DNA from: Gilliamella apicola
GTDB lineage: Bacteria; Pseudomonadota; Gammaproteobacteria; Enterobacterales; Orbaceae
Assembly (NCBI RefSeq): GCF_003202915.1
Contig: NZ_QGLP01000005.1
Coordinates: 62,001-126,000 of the forward strand
Length of the DNA stretch: 64,000 bases
Direction of reading: 5' to 3'
The notes beneath the pieces were generated by a model. The model saw nothing but the letters and a program-made list of their open reading frames with translations, was not told the origin of the DNA and made no database searches. A program made the translations under genes and the position numbers. This document shows, piece after piece, positions 41,403 through 50,730 of the stretch; positions within the stretch are counted from its first letter, which is position 1, and each line of letters starts with the position of its first letter.

Positions 41403-44400
41403 TTAATTTATTGAAATTGCGTAAGTTTTAATTTCAAAAGGGCTTAATTTTATTTTTAAATTCCCTTTATTTATGTTTTGATCAATAAAGTTCTCCATCA
41501 AATCACACTCTCTCCACCAGTTGATATTGTAGTGAGAGCTGATATTGACATTTTGTGTTCCACCGGAGAAATCATGAATTCTGAGAATTAACCAATCACC
41601 TGACTCTGCCTTTTTCAAAGCATCAACCTGAACTAATTGATTATCTAATGTAAGAATTGATAGGTTAGATGACTTAACAAATGGTTTTAATTTGCCATCA
41701 TAAATTCTTAGCGGTTCATTTAAGAACCAAGCTTCTTGGGCAACATTACCTTCTTGCCAATTTTTAGTATGAGGAAATAAAGAATAGGTAAATTGATGTT
41801 GTCCTTGGTCAGCTTGTAAATCAGGGCTTATAGCTGATTTGATGAGAGTTAATTGCATTATATTGTCTCTGATAGCATGACCATATTTGCAATTATTTAA
41901 TAGGCTAACGCCATAACCATATTCGGATAAATCGGCCCATTGATGTGCTACACTTTCAAATTTTGCATAGTCCCAACTAGTATTCCAGGTAGTTGAACGT
42001 TTAACATTACCAAATTGAATGTCATAGGTTGCTTCAACTGCTCTAATATCCACTGGGAATACTGTTTTAAGTAATTGATTACAGTCATGCCAATCAATAT
42101 CAGTAATAAAATCGATTTTTGGATTATTACTGTAGATTCGCATTTTCTGGCAAATTGAACTCTTATTAAAAATCCATTTAAATGTGACTTCACAAATTAA
42201 TGGTCCTATTTCGGTAAGTTCAACTGATTGCAATTGTACAACTGGCGATTTTTTCTGAATATGAAATATTTCAATATCCCAAGCATCATATTTCATTGGT
42301 TTATCTTCATACACAGTCAATACATTGCCACAACCTGATAATACTTCTCGGTTATTCTTCTTATCAAAAATGCGGGTAAGGTGGCCAAATTCATTCCACT
42401 TAATGAGATAAAAAGGAGTATCTATTTCATTATCATTATAGATAAATGCATCTTTTACCTTGCCATTTTCAGATGTAGCGTTATTTTCATAACTTACATT
42501 TATACAACTTAGTGGCGCAATTGATGGTATTTCAACAAAATAACCATCATTTTGTTTTGATTTTTGTATAGTGAAATGTTGATTGGAGTCATCTTTTATA
42601 GTGAGATTTTCTACACAAGTAGCAAAATAAACAACGTCATTTTTTCTCTCAAAGTTAGAACTATTAAGGATAATTTTGCTATTAACATCACTATCGGTAA
42701 TATTTTGTAACAGCGGGCTGAGAATTTCGTTATGTCTATTATTTAAATCCTGAAATTCAAGTTTGGCATCTTGATAAACTTCATGTATAGATGAACCAGG
42801 AATGATGTCATGAAACTGATTTCTAAGAATGAGTTTCCAACAATAATCTAGTTTATTTTTTTCATAACTAGACCAGTCATTATTTAAGATTGAGTTGGTC
42901 ACCGATAACCATTCGATGAAACGAATATCTAATTCGGCTAATCGATTCGCTTTTTTTATTTGTGCTTGACTGGTGTATGTTCCGCGATGGGTTTCAAAAT
43001 ATAATTCGCCATCCCAAGTATGGAACCAATCATTACTATGACTAATGTTATCTTCTAATTCATGAAAGAATTGCTTAACAGTACCAAATTGAATATTTGG
43101 CAATACTGGCATTTTTTCGAATCGTTCTAATAATTCCAGCATCTGCTCATTTGGCCCACCGCCACCATCACCATAACCAAATGGTAACAACAGTGTTTTG
43201 GTTAAACCTTTATCTTTATAGTTATCCCACAAACCCTGAACAGACTTAGCATTAACAATGCCATTATAGGTATATCGCGGATGTCCCTCTTCAGGTGTTG
43301 TAACAAAATGAGCTAAAACATCGCTACCATCAATTCCTCGCCATTTAAAAGTATCGTGTGGTAGTTGATTGAATTCATTCCAACTAATTTTTGTTGTCAT
43401 GAAATATTTAATACCGGATTTTTTTAAAATTTGTGGTAATGCCCAAGAATATCCAAATACATCAGGTAACCATAAACATTCAGGTGTTATACCAAACTCG
43501 GTTTCCATGAAATTTTTGCCATACATAATTTGTCTGACAAACGATTCCCCAGAAGGTATATTACAGTCAGCTTCGACCCACATAGCGCCATCAACTTGCC
43601 AGCGCCCTTCTTTGACACGTTGTTTTATTTGATCATAAATTTCAGGATAATCATTTTTAATATATTCATAGAGTTGTGGCTGAGACTGGAAAAAATTATA
43701 TTTTGGAAATTGTTTCATTAACTTCAAAACAGTCGAAAATGATCGCGCGCATTTTTCTCTGGTATGTTTTATCTGCCATAAAAAAGCGAGATCAATATGA
43801 GTATGGCCAACACTATTAATCACAACTGGAGATTTCACCGCATCTTTGCTGTAATTTTCTTCTAAATACCTAGATGCACTGCTGATTGATTGGTAAAATT
43901 CTTTACTAGATGGGTTTTGCCAATTAATTAGTAGAAAAGAACTATCTAATAGATTAAGTAATCGCGAATAATAAAAATCATTGGTAGAGATAACATCTAA
44001 TGTTTGTAAAATAGCGGTAGAAGTCACGTACAAATCATGAGTGGCTTTATCTCTTAAACCGAAGGCAACTTGTTTTATACTGTTACCAACGTGAAACTCA
44101 TCAAAATGTTGTCTAACTTTACCTTCAAGTACGCCTGACCATATACGAATATCAAATCTAATTGTTTTACCAGAAAAGTCGTCGGGAAATGAAATAACAT
44201 TATGGTTTTTATCTAAACCATGCCATGGTTTACCATTAACATAGAGTAACGCTTCATATTCATCACGTAGAAAAGATAATGAAAAATTAAAAAGGCCTAT
44301 ATGAGTGGAACGATTCGGATCGGCTTCAGGAAAAGTATGACTTAACCTTAACCAAACATAGATATCCTTTTCTTTCCATTCAAATCCTTGCTCAATTTTT

Positions 44401-44552
44401 TGCCAATCGGCATTTTCATCTGGGGGCGGGGCGCCATTAACTCCTTCACGGTCATAACAAAAATCAAAACTTTGTATTGTTTGAAGATCATGTAATTCAA
44501 ACCGCAATAGTTCTTCAACTCGTTGCTTTAATTTCCTTTCAGTAAAAAACAT
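41403..44552 (-). CDS. Alpha-mannosidase, GH38 family
   Basis: The 1049-aa protein lacks a signal peptide and is likely cytoplasmic. GH38 features are present: zinc site HTHIDLAFLW near residue 250, nucleophile Asp in CLWLPDVFGYSWALPQIL near 365, and RNQFHDIIPGSSIHEVY near 575; beta-sandwich domains follow. The length and N-terminal ancillary domain resemble the about 1040-aa MAN2C1/Ams1 group rather than the shorter MngB. With the symporter behind it, it forms a mannoside-use operon. A CRP-type site lies 96 bp upstream. Confidence 0.9.
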   Translation of the reverse strand: MFFTERKLKQRVEELLRFELHDLQTIQSFDFCYDREGVNGAPPPDENADWQKIEQGFEWKEKDIYVWLRLSHTFPEADPNRSTHIGLFNFSLSFLRDEYEALLYVNGKPWHGLDKNHNVISFPDDFSGKTIRFDIRIWSGVLEGKVRQHFDEFHVGNSIKQVAFGLRDKATHDLYVTSTAILQTLDVISTNDFYYSRLLNLLDSSFLLINWQNPSSKEFYQSISSASRYLEENYSKDAVKSPVVINSVGHTHIDLAFLWQIKHTREKCARSFSTVLKLMKQFPKYNFFQSQPQLYEYIKNDYPEIYDQIKQRVKEGRWQVDGAMWVEADCNIPSGESFVRQIMYGKNFMETEFGITPECLWLPDVFGYSWALPQILKKSGIKYFMTTKISWNEFNQLPHDTFKWRGIDGSDVLAHFVTTPEEGHPRYTYNGIVNAKSVQGLWDNYKDKGLTKTLLLPFGYGDGGGGPNEQMLELLERFEKMPVLPNIQFGTVKQFFHELEDNISHSNDWFHTWDGELYFETHRGTYTSQAQIKKANRLAELDIRFIEWLSVTNSILNNDWSSYEKNKLDYCWKLILRNQFHDIIPGSSIHEVYQDAKLEFQDLNNRHNEILSPLLQNITDSDVNSKIILNSSNFERKNDVVYFATCVENLTIKDDSNQHFTIQKSKQNDGYFVEIPSIAPLSCINVSYENNATSENGKVKDAFIYNDNEIDTPFYLIKWNEFGHLTRIFDKKNNREVLSGCGNVLTVYEDKPMKYDAWDIEIFHIQKKSPVVQLQSVELTEIGPLICEVTFKWIFNKSSICQKMRIYSNNPKIDFITDIDWHDCNQLLKTVFPVDIRAVEATYDIQFGNVKRSTTWNTSWDYAKFESVAHQWADLSEYGYGVSLLNNCKYGHAIRDNIMQLTLIKSAISPDLQADQGQHQFTYSLFPHTKNWQEGNVAQEAWFLNEPLRIYDGKLKPFVKSSNLSILTLDNQLVQVDALKKAESGDWLILRIHDFSGGTQNVNISSHYNINWWRECDLMENFIDQNINKGNLKIKLSPFEIKTYAISIN

Positions 44553-44647
44553 AATTCCCTCTAATTTAGATAAAAATTTAAAAGCAAATAATTGGTATAA
44601 TAAGTTAAATAATAAAGTTGTAATTCACAAATATAAAAACCAAATTT

Positions 44648-44663
44648 AGTGATGGCGATCACA
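44648..44663 (-). promoter_or_regulatory. Candidate CRP site upstream of the mannosidase
   Basis: AGTGATGGCGATCACA fits TGTGA-N6-TCACA with one mismatch. It stands 96 bp before the mannosidase ATG, with AT-rich -10-like sequences (TTATTATACC) between, so the operon is probably activated by cAMP-CRP. Confidence 0.65.
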
Positions 44664-45316
44664 AAAAAATTCAATTTAATTGGCTTAATATCCTGTTTTA
44701 AGCCTTTTAAAAAGGTATAATAACTTTTAATATCAACCGTTTTATTGATAATAAATTAAGAGGATTTTGCTTAGTATTATCAAATCTTATGGAACAAACA
44801 TTATCTAGGCAAATTTTGAATAATGTATTAATTATATTTAAGAAATTAAAACAACTATAAGTGGTAGTCGGCTGGTTAGGAATTATCCAATATTAATATT
44901 ATCAATTGATAAGTAAACTAATGGTTTGTAAATTGATTGGTCAAAAATGGGGAAATTGGTAAGACAAATTTGTTTGACTAAAACGATCTTAAATGATTTT
45001 CACTAAAGATAGTTTTTCACAGAAAAAAAATTGAAATTATAATGCTGATTTCAATTATGTAAGTTAAAAATCATATATCAGATTTATTTGAATGCTCAAT
45101 GTGAGATATTAAGAATAATTCGATTTCTTTATTTGATAGGGATCGTTTACGCACTATCAGTGATAGTAATTTATAAAAACATAAATATTAATTTCACCAT
45201 ACCTAAATTGTTTTTTGAATAATATTAAACTAATCTATATCCTTAAAAAAACATTATTTATAAACAATTCTCCAAAGGATTAACGGGAAGTTTAATGATA
45301 TTTTTAAGGATTAGAT
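44664..45316. other. Long intergenic region
   Basis: This divergent region between the mannosidase and the 45,317 membrane gene holds no reading frame that I can support. It contains the tetO-like palindrome at 45,153 and several A/T runs. Confidence 0.55.
45153..45167 (+). promoter_or_regulatory. tetO-like palindrome
   Basis: ACTATCAGTGATAGT is a perfect 15-bp palindrome about a central base and includes CTATCAGTGATAG, the core of the Tn10 tet operator O2. No TetR-family gene is in the window. It lies 150 bp before the 45,317 gene. Confidence 0.45.
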
Positions 45317-45778
45317 GTGTTAAACATTATTAAATATTTGCTTAAAGATTCTGTATTGATCGGTCTCTTCTTCATATTCTACTTTAGTATGGACATAACA
45401 TTTTATGTAGTTTTAGAAAATCGCCACTCGTTTATTAGCAATATAGGTAAGCCAATTGTTGATATTTTAATTGCTCTAACGGTTGTAGTTGAAATTATTT
45501 TCTTTCTCTCAATGTTGATAAAACTATTTGTTGTTAAAAGTACACATTTGTTAACCTCTTATTTAGGATTAATATTGGGGTTAGCATTTTCTTTTGTTTG
45601 GCTATTTATTTTATGTGTTTATTTCAACCAATATCACGGTTGGGGATGGGATGGTTTTGAGTTTTTTGGTTGGGCGTTTTTGCCTGCGATTGGCAGTTTT
45701 ATCAGTTATATTATTTTAATACTTATTAGAATGTTATATTCTTTATATTGTGTTTTATTTGTTGAAAGATCTAAATAA
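45317..45778 (+). CDS. Four-TM membrane protein, paralogue 1
   Basis: The 153-aa protein has about four hydrophobic segments (residues 11-32, 45-69, 79-101, 115-140). It shares with the next gene the pattern TH-L-TS-LGL--GL-FSF-W--IL--YF and a closing IILILIRMLYSLYC. I do not recognise the family. The tandem pair, 183 bp apart with separate upstream regions, looks like a local duplication. Confidence 0.7.
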   Translation: MLNIIKYLLKDSVLIGLFFIFYFSMDITFYVVLENRHSFISNIGKPIVDILIALTVVVEIIFFLSMLIKLFVVKSTHLLTSYLGLILGLAFSFVWLFILCVYFNQYHGWGWDGFEFFGWAFLPAIGSFISYIILILIRMLYSLYCVLFVERSK

Positions 45779-45961
45779 TATTTTTTTGATTAACTGTCAT
45801 TTTTAGATATTGCTTAAGAGAATTATTTAGCCATCTAAAGTAGAATGAATAACTGATTATTAAGCAGTTAAATATTAATTTTATCTGAGTGTAACTATAT
45901 TTATTTGGATGGGATTTTTTAGGTTAACAGTGAAGTTAACTTAAGTCTATAGGGATTAATT

Positions 45962-46432
45962 ATGCCAAAAATTATTAAATATTTATCTAAAGATAAATTA
46001 TGGATCTGTCTTTTTGGGATTAGTTATTTGACATTTATAGTTACTTTTAATTTTTTTTCATTAAGAAGCGAATTCTATATTAGTCATGCAGCTCCATATA
46101 TCCTTTTGATAATATTTTGTATAATAATAATCTCTGAAATTGTTTTTTTCCTAATACAATTAATAAAATTATTTATCATCCCTAAGACACATGTATTGAC
46201 TTCTTTTTTAGGATTATTTTGTGGATTAATTTTTTCTTTTTGCTGGTTTGGTATTTTATATTTTTATTTTGAATATGTTAGTAATGGTTATGATGATATA
46301 GGATTCATCATTGCGATGTTTATTCCTGCACTCGGTTGTTTTTTCGGTTACATTATTTTAGTTTTAATTAAAATTTTAAGATGTTTATATTGTTTTTTCC
46401 TTGTTGAACAAGCCAATAAGTCTTATCCGTAA
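45962..46432 (+). CDS. Four-TM membrane protein, paralogue 2
   Basis: The 156-aa protein is similar in length and topology to its neighbour (KTHVLTSFLGLFCGLIFSFCW; GYIILVLIKILRCLYC). It contains more Phe and Cys. The N-terminal sequence MPKIIKYLSKDKLW resembles MLNIIKYLLKDSV of paralogue 1, which confirms common descent. Function unknown. Confidence 0.7.
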   Translation: MPKIIKYLSKDKLWICLFGISYLTFIVTFNFFSLRSEFYISHAAPYILLIIFCIIIISEIVFFLIQLIKLFIIPKTHVLTSFLGLFCGLIFSFCWFGILYFYFEYVSNGYDDIGFIIAMFIPALGCFFGYIILVLIKILRCLYCFFLVEQANKSYP

Positions 46433-46750
46433 AATAAAATATCTTAAAAGGGCTTTTAAAAATTAGCTGAATTTTATTAATTATTCGCCAGTTATTTTAA
46501 GATGATTGCGTACCCTTTGTTAATTGCTTTTAATAAGCCATTATTATCAATTTAAATAGGATAGAATTACATTGCTGTTGTTATCAAGTATTTAAGGTTT
46601 AAAATCTAATTTTTTTATATTTTAAAGCTATTTAGCGAAGATATTGAGAGTTTATTCAATCTTGACTTGATTTTTGTTTCAATCAGCGTTTATATATTAC
46701 TGTAATAAGCAAATCGGCTTATTATTTATAACATTTTACTAGAGGAGCTT
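46433..46750 (+). other. Intergenic stretch before the zinc-ribbon gene
   Basis: No gene seen. A small hairpin AATAAGC/GCTTATT (46704-46723) lies 28 bp before the 46,751 start codon, with AT-rich promoter-like sequence just before it. Confidence 0.45.
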
Positions 46751-46960
46751 ATGATGGTACAAAAATTTGCTGCGTACGGTAGTGATGTTTCGGCTGGCAC
46801 TTATAAGTGTGCTGATTGTGGCTATATATATTCAAACCAAAGTAAAAAATCCTTACCTCCTTGTCCGGAGCATAACAAAAAACCACACAGTAAAAATGGT
46901 TGGTATGTGGTTAGTGGTCAAGGTGATTCAGTTAAAGATCCTCATCATACTAAAAAGTAG
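46751..46960 (+). CDS. Small zinc-ribbon protein
   Basis: The 69-aa protein has CADCGYIY near residue 20 and PPCPEH near 36, giving CxxC and CxxH as a probable metal site, in a polar, Lys/His-rich chain ending HHTKK. It starts after AGAGGAGCTT, a very strong ribosome binding site, suggesting high expression. A second ATG one codon on is equally possible. It is followed by a good terminator. Family and function are not known to me. Confidence 0.75.
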   Translation: MMVQKFAAYGSDVSAGTYKCADCGYIYSNQSKKSLPPCPEHNKKPHSKNGWYVVSGQGDSVKDPHHTKK

Positions 46961-46983
46961 TAGTAATTTCATGTTGTAACTTT

Positions 46984-47012
46984 AAAAGGTAACACTTAGT
47001 GTTACCTTTTTT
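46984..47012 (+). terminator. Rho-independent terminator after the zinc-ribbon gene
   Basis: AAAAGGTAACAC (46984-46995) pairs with GTGTTACCTTTT (46999-47010) over a 3-base loop, with T-runs after it. Confidence 0.88.
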
Positions 47013-47097
47013 GTAAACGTCTCATGTCGAATAACCTACTGACGTTTTTCGATGCTGGTAAATGCCTATCTTTTTGTTTAGCAAATAGCAGAGTTGA

Positions 47098-48501
47098 TTA
47101 AGGTGCTTTTGTTGGTATCTGAATATTTAAATCTTGCTGATATTTACTTCGCAATAATATCTTTTCCAATATAGATGTATAAAGTGGCATTCCACCTAAC
47201 GCTTGGGCAATTAATGTCGCTCCCAAGCAAGTAATGATCATCGGTAAAATAAGTTGATAGTTATCGGACATTTCCATCACTAAAACAATACCGGTTAGTG
47301 GTGCTCTTACTGTAGCGGCAAATAACCCTCCCATACCAATAATAGCGCAGGCGCCAAGTTCGATATGATAATTCGGATAGAGCTGTTGTGCGATTAAACC
47401 AAAGGTAATACCAACCGTTGTTCCTAAAGCTAAGGTTGGAGCAAATATTCCTCCTGGCGCGCCAGAACTAAAGCATAAAACTGTAGTGACAAAACGTAGA
47501 CATAAAACTATCATCAAAGTATTGATAGCGTAATTACCGGAAACAGCATCGGGAATAAAATCAAAACCGCTACCGGTTATTTCAGGAAAGATAAAACTTA
47601 TGACGCCAAACGATCCGGCCAAACAAAATCCGGTTAAAATAAAACAGAATTGATTTAATTGATAAAATTGTTTGAAACGTTCTTGTAACGTTAATATGCA
47701 TTTGTTGGATAAAACCCCAATAGCACCGAAAAATGTCCCCAAAATAAGATAAAGCCACAAGGATTCAATAGGAACGGCACTAAAGTGACCTATTTGGAAA
47801 ACGGATTCTTGATTGTATAAAAATTGGAACATCACGCTAGCCATGATGACACCAACAAAAATAGCTTTAATTGAAGTTAAATTGTAGCGAAACTGCGGTC
47901 GCATCTCTTCAATAATAAATAGAATTCCTGCTAGAGGTGCATTGAATGCGGCGGTGATACCAGCGGCGGCTCCAGTGGCTAAAAATGTATGTCGATAGGC
48001 TTGTTTTTTGACTTTAAGCAGATCTGATACCATTGCCCCGATGTTACCACCAATCTGGACGGTAGGACCTTCGCGACCTAATACCATTCCCGAACCTAAA
48101 GCAGCCACACCACCGATAAACTTAACCGGTAAAACCGCGCGCCAACGTACCGGTCTTAAATTGAGTAATGCGCCTTCTATTTCTGGTATTCCTGAACCAC
48201 CAGATTCGGGCGCAAAGCGTTTTACTAAATAATATGCCAGTAATCCCATCATTCCAGTAATAGTGAAGATTAAAAGATAATTAATCACTAAATTATCAAC
48301 AAGATTAAATAATAGCGTTTTACGCAGAGAGATAATCCAATTCACCGCATATTGAAATAACACGCCAACAATACCCGTAATTGAGCCGATAATACCAGCA
48401 ACGATTAAAACAATTAGCGGAGCTTTATCCTGAAAACTACGTATTTTATGATAAAGTTGGATCCTTTTTTTGATAGCAGAATAACTAGGCACAATATTCA
48501 A
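47098..48501 (-). CDS. clcA: H+/Cl- exchange transporter ClcA
   Basis: The 467-aa protein (E. coli ClcA 473 aa) has the selectivity motifs GSGIPE near residue 100, GREGPTVQ near 141 with the gating Glu, and GGIFAPTLALG near 348 with the filter; the internal proton Glu is in LFIIEEM near 196. ClcA exchanges two chloride for one proton and supports survival in extreme acid. It lies 121 bp after the MATE gene on the same strand and probably has its own promoter. Confidence 0.95.
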   Translation of the reverse strand: MNIVPSYSAIKKRIQLYHKIRSFQDKAPLIVLIVAGIIGSITGIVGVLFQYAVNWIISLRKTLLFNLVDNLVINYLLIFTITGMMGLLAYYLVKRFAPESGGSGIPEIEGALLNLRPVRWRAVLPVKFIGGVAALGSGMVLGREGPTVQIGGNIGAMVSDLLKVKKQAYRHTFLATGAAAGITAAFNAPLAGILFIIEEMRPQFRYNLTSIKAIFVGVIMASVMFQFLYNQESVFQIGHFSAVPIESLWLYLILGTFFGAIGVLSNKCILTLQERFKQFYQLNQFCFILTGFCLAGSFGVISFIFPEITGSGFDFIPDAVSGNYAINTLMIVLCLRFVTTVLCFSSGAPGGIFAPTLALGTTVGITFGLIAQQLYPNYHIELGACAIIGMGGLFAATVRAPLTGIVLVMEMSDNYQLILPMIITCLGATLIAQALGGMPLYTSILEKILLRSKYQQDLNIQIPTKAP

Positions 48502-48622
48502 TATAATTTGGCAAATGAAGGCGAATTTTACGCCTGTTCAACTGAAAAAGATAGAAGTAACGCGTTCAAATAAATTGTTTAATATTGAACTAAGTACTCT
48601 AGCTATTTGGCTATAATGACAA

Positions 48623-49948
48623 TTACCCGGTAATGTAGGTACGTGATTTTTTTATCCATATAACCAAAAACAGGGTTCGGCCTAAACTAAATAAAATATA
48701 AGAAAACCATAATCCATTATTTCCAAAGACGGGCACGGCAAAGTATTGTGCTATAAACCAAACTAATAACGCCAATAGCATTGAGTCGCGTATAGATGAG
48801 GTATAACTGATACCTGAAAACACGCCATAATAGATTAATCCACCTGCTGCAACAATAGGGAATACCATTAACCAAGATTGATACTGAAGCGATAGGGTGA
48901 TAATCTCAATTTGATTCGTTAATAGTTTTATAATTGCAGTATCAAAGGCTAACCAAATTGCAATCAAAATTATTGGGCAAATAATGCAGGCTTGTAGTGA
49001 CCATCGTAAAGTTTGATTATAAAGTTGAATATTTTTATTACCTTTAGCTCGACCACTAAAGACGCTTGAAGCATTAGCAAAACCGTCAAATAGATAAGCC
49101 ATCATATAATGAATCTGAAATAAAACGGCATTGGCGGCTAATACTTCGGTATTGAATGTTGAACCAATCGAAATAAAGTGATTAGTTACCGTTAATAAAC
49201 AGATGGTGCGGATCATTAAATTAGTATTAACTAAAATGACCCCTTTTAATGATTGCCATGACAAAATAGATTTTACATCTATTTTTTGCTTAGTTTTGGG
49301 TAAGTACTGGTAGATAAACCAAATACCGACCAAAGTACAACATATTTGAGCAATCAATGTTGCAAAAGCCACTCCTTGAATGTCCCAATGCATCCACCAA
49401 ACAAAAAGCATCGCCATTATAATATTTAGTAGATTGATAAAGACTTGCAAAAACAGCACGGCCTTTACTTTGGATATCCCCATTAACCAGCCAACTAGGA
49501 CATAATTAATCAGAACAAAAGGGGCTCCAAAAATTAATATCGAAAAATAGAGATTCGCATAATGCTGTACATCTTGATTAGGTTGGATGATGTGCATTGA
49601 GGCACTAAAAATTAACTTTTGAAAAATAATAAATATCAAACCTAAAAAAAGGGCAATAAACAGAGGTCGGATAAGAGACGATCTTAATAATAAACAATCA
49701 TCCAAAGCTTGCGCAGCAAAACCAGTGGTACTGACCCTTAAAAATCCAAATAGCCAATAAATGGTATTAAATATTACTGTTCCTATGGCAATACCAGCAA
49801 TAAAGGCAGGATTAGGCAAATGACCAACTAAAGCCGTATCGACTACCCCAAGTAAAGGGGTGGTAATAGTTGACAGAATAAACGGAATAACTAACTTAAG
49901 ATAATCTTTAAACTGATATTGATGATTCGATGTTGATGAATGGGTCAT
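48623..49948 (-). CDS. MATE-family exporter, DinF-like
   Basis: The 441-aa protein has about 12 membrane helices and a MATE N-terminus of DinF type (LVIPFILSTITTPLLGVVDTALVGHL). E. coli dinF lies beside lexA and is SOS-controlled; here the gene begins two bases past the ABC ATPase stop, so it belongs to the nik-type operon. This link to a metal or metallophore importer is unusual and could mean export of a chelator or of a toxic by-product. No LexA box is nearby. Confidence 0.88.
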   Translation of the reverse strand: MTHSSTSNHQYQFKDYLKLVIPFILSTITTPLLGVVDTALVGHLPNPAFIAGIAIGTVIFNTIYWLFGFLRVSTTGFAAQALDDCLLLRSSLIRPLFIALFLGLIFIIFQKLIFSASMHIIQPNQDVQHYANLYFSILIFGAPFVLINYVLVGWLMGISKVKAVLFLQVFINLLNIIMAMLFVWWMHWDIQGVAFATLIAQICCTLVGIWFIYQYLPKTKQKIDVKSILSWQSLKGVILVNTNLMIRTICLLTVTNHFISIGSTFNTEVLAANAVLFQIHYMMAYLFDGFANASSVFSGRAKGNKNIQLYNQTLRWSLQACIICPIILIAIWLAFDTAIIKLLTNQIEIITLSLQYQSWLMVFPIVAAGGLIYYGVFSGISYTSSIRDSMLLALLVWFIAQYFAVPVFGNNGLWFSYILFSLGRTLFLVIWIKKSRTYITG

Positions 49949-49950
49949 TT

Positions 49951-50730
49951 TTAAAAACCTAAAATTGATTCAAGTAACTGTTTAGAATAAGGATTTTTAA
50001 CTTGACTTAATTGTTCTATTTTATCAATGAATTCAACAATTTCACCTTTATAAAAAAAAGCAATTTTATCACAAAGGTAAGTGATTGTGGTTAGATCATG
50101 CGTAATAAAAATACTGGTTAGATTAAGCTGTTTTCGCAAATCGGCAAGTAGTTCTAAAATTTGGGTTTGGACCGAAATATCTAATGAGCTAACTGCTTCA
50201 TCAAATAAAATAAATTTAGGTGAGCAGGCTATCGCTCTTGCAATGCAGACGCGCTGTAATTGACCGCCACTCATTTCGTGTGGAAGCCGCTCATAAAAAG
50301 AGCTGTCTAATCCTACTTGTTCTAATAAAACATTGATACGCTTCTTTCGATCATTTTTAGTTAACTTTTCATAAATATCAAGCGGTTCAGCAATAATCTG
50401 TGCGGCAGTAAAATAGGGGTTAACAGAAGCATTATAATCTTGAAATACCGCACTGATATTTTTACGCATGGCTGATTTTTTCCATGTGCGAGTACTAATA
50501 TCTTGTCCATTAAAATAAATTTTGCCACTGTCAGGTTTTTCTAAGCCTAAAATCAGCTTTCCTAATGTACTTTTCCCACTACCACTTTCACCAATAATAC
50601 CTAGACACTGTCCTTGTTTTAAATCAAACGATACCCCTTTAATAACTGTCGTTTTTTTATTACTAAACAAACGTTGGTTAGGTTGTAGAAAAGATTTTTT
50701 CACATTAGCAACTTGTAATAACGGTGGCAT
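49951..50730 (-). CDS. nikE: Nickel-type ABC transporter ATPase NikE
   Basis: The 259-aa ATPase has Walker A GESGSGKST near residue 48, signature LPHEMSGGQLQRV near 150, Walker B FILFDEAVSS near 172 and the switch His in ITHD near 206. It belongs to the oligopeptide/nickel group (DppF/NikE). Its start overlaps the nikD stop by one base. With NikD it powers uptake through NikBC. Confidence 0.85.
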   Translation of the reverse strand: MPPLLQVANVKKSFLQPNQRLFSNKKTTVIKGVSFDLKQGQCLGIIGESGSGKSTLGKLILGLEKPDSGKIYFNGQDISTRTWKKSAMRKNISAVFQDYNASVNPYFTAAQIIAEPLDIYEKLTKNDRKKRINVLLEQVGLDSSFYERLPHEMSGGQLQRVCIARAIACSPKFILFDEAVSSLDISVQTQILELLADLRKQLNLTSIFITHDLTTITYLCDKIAFFYKGEIVEFIDKIEQLSQVKNPYSKQLLESILGF

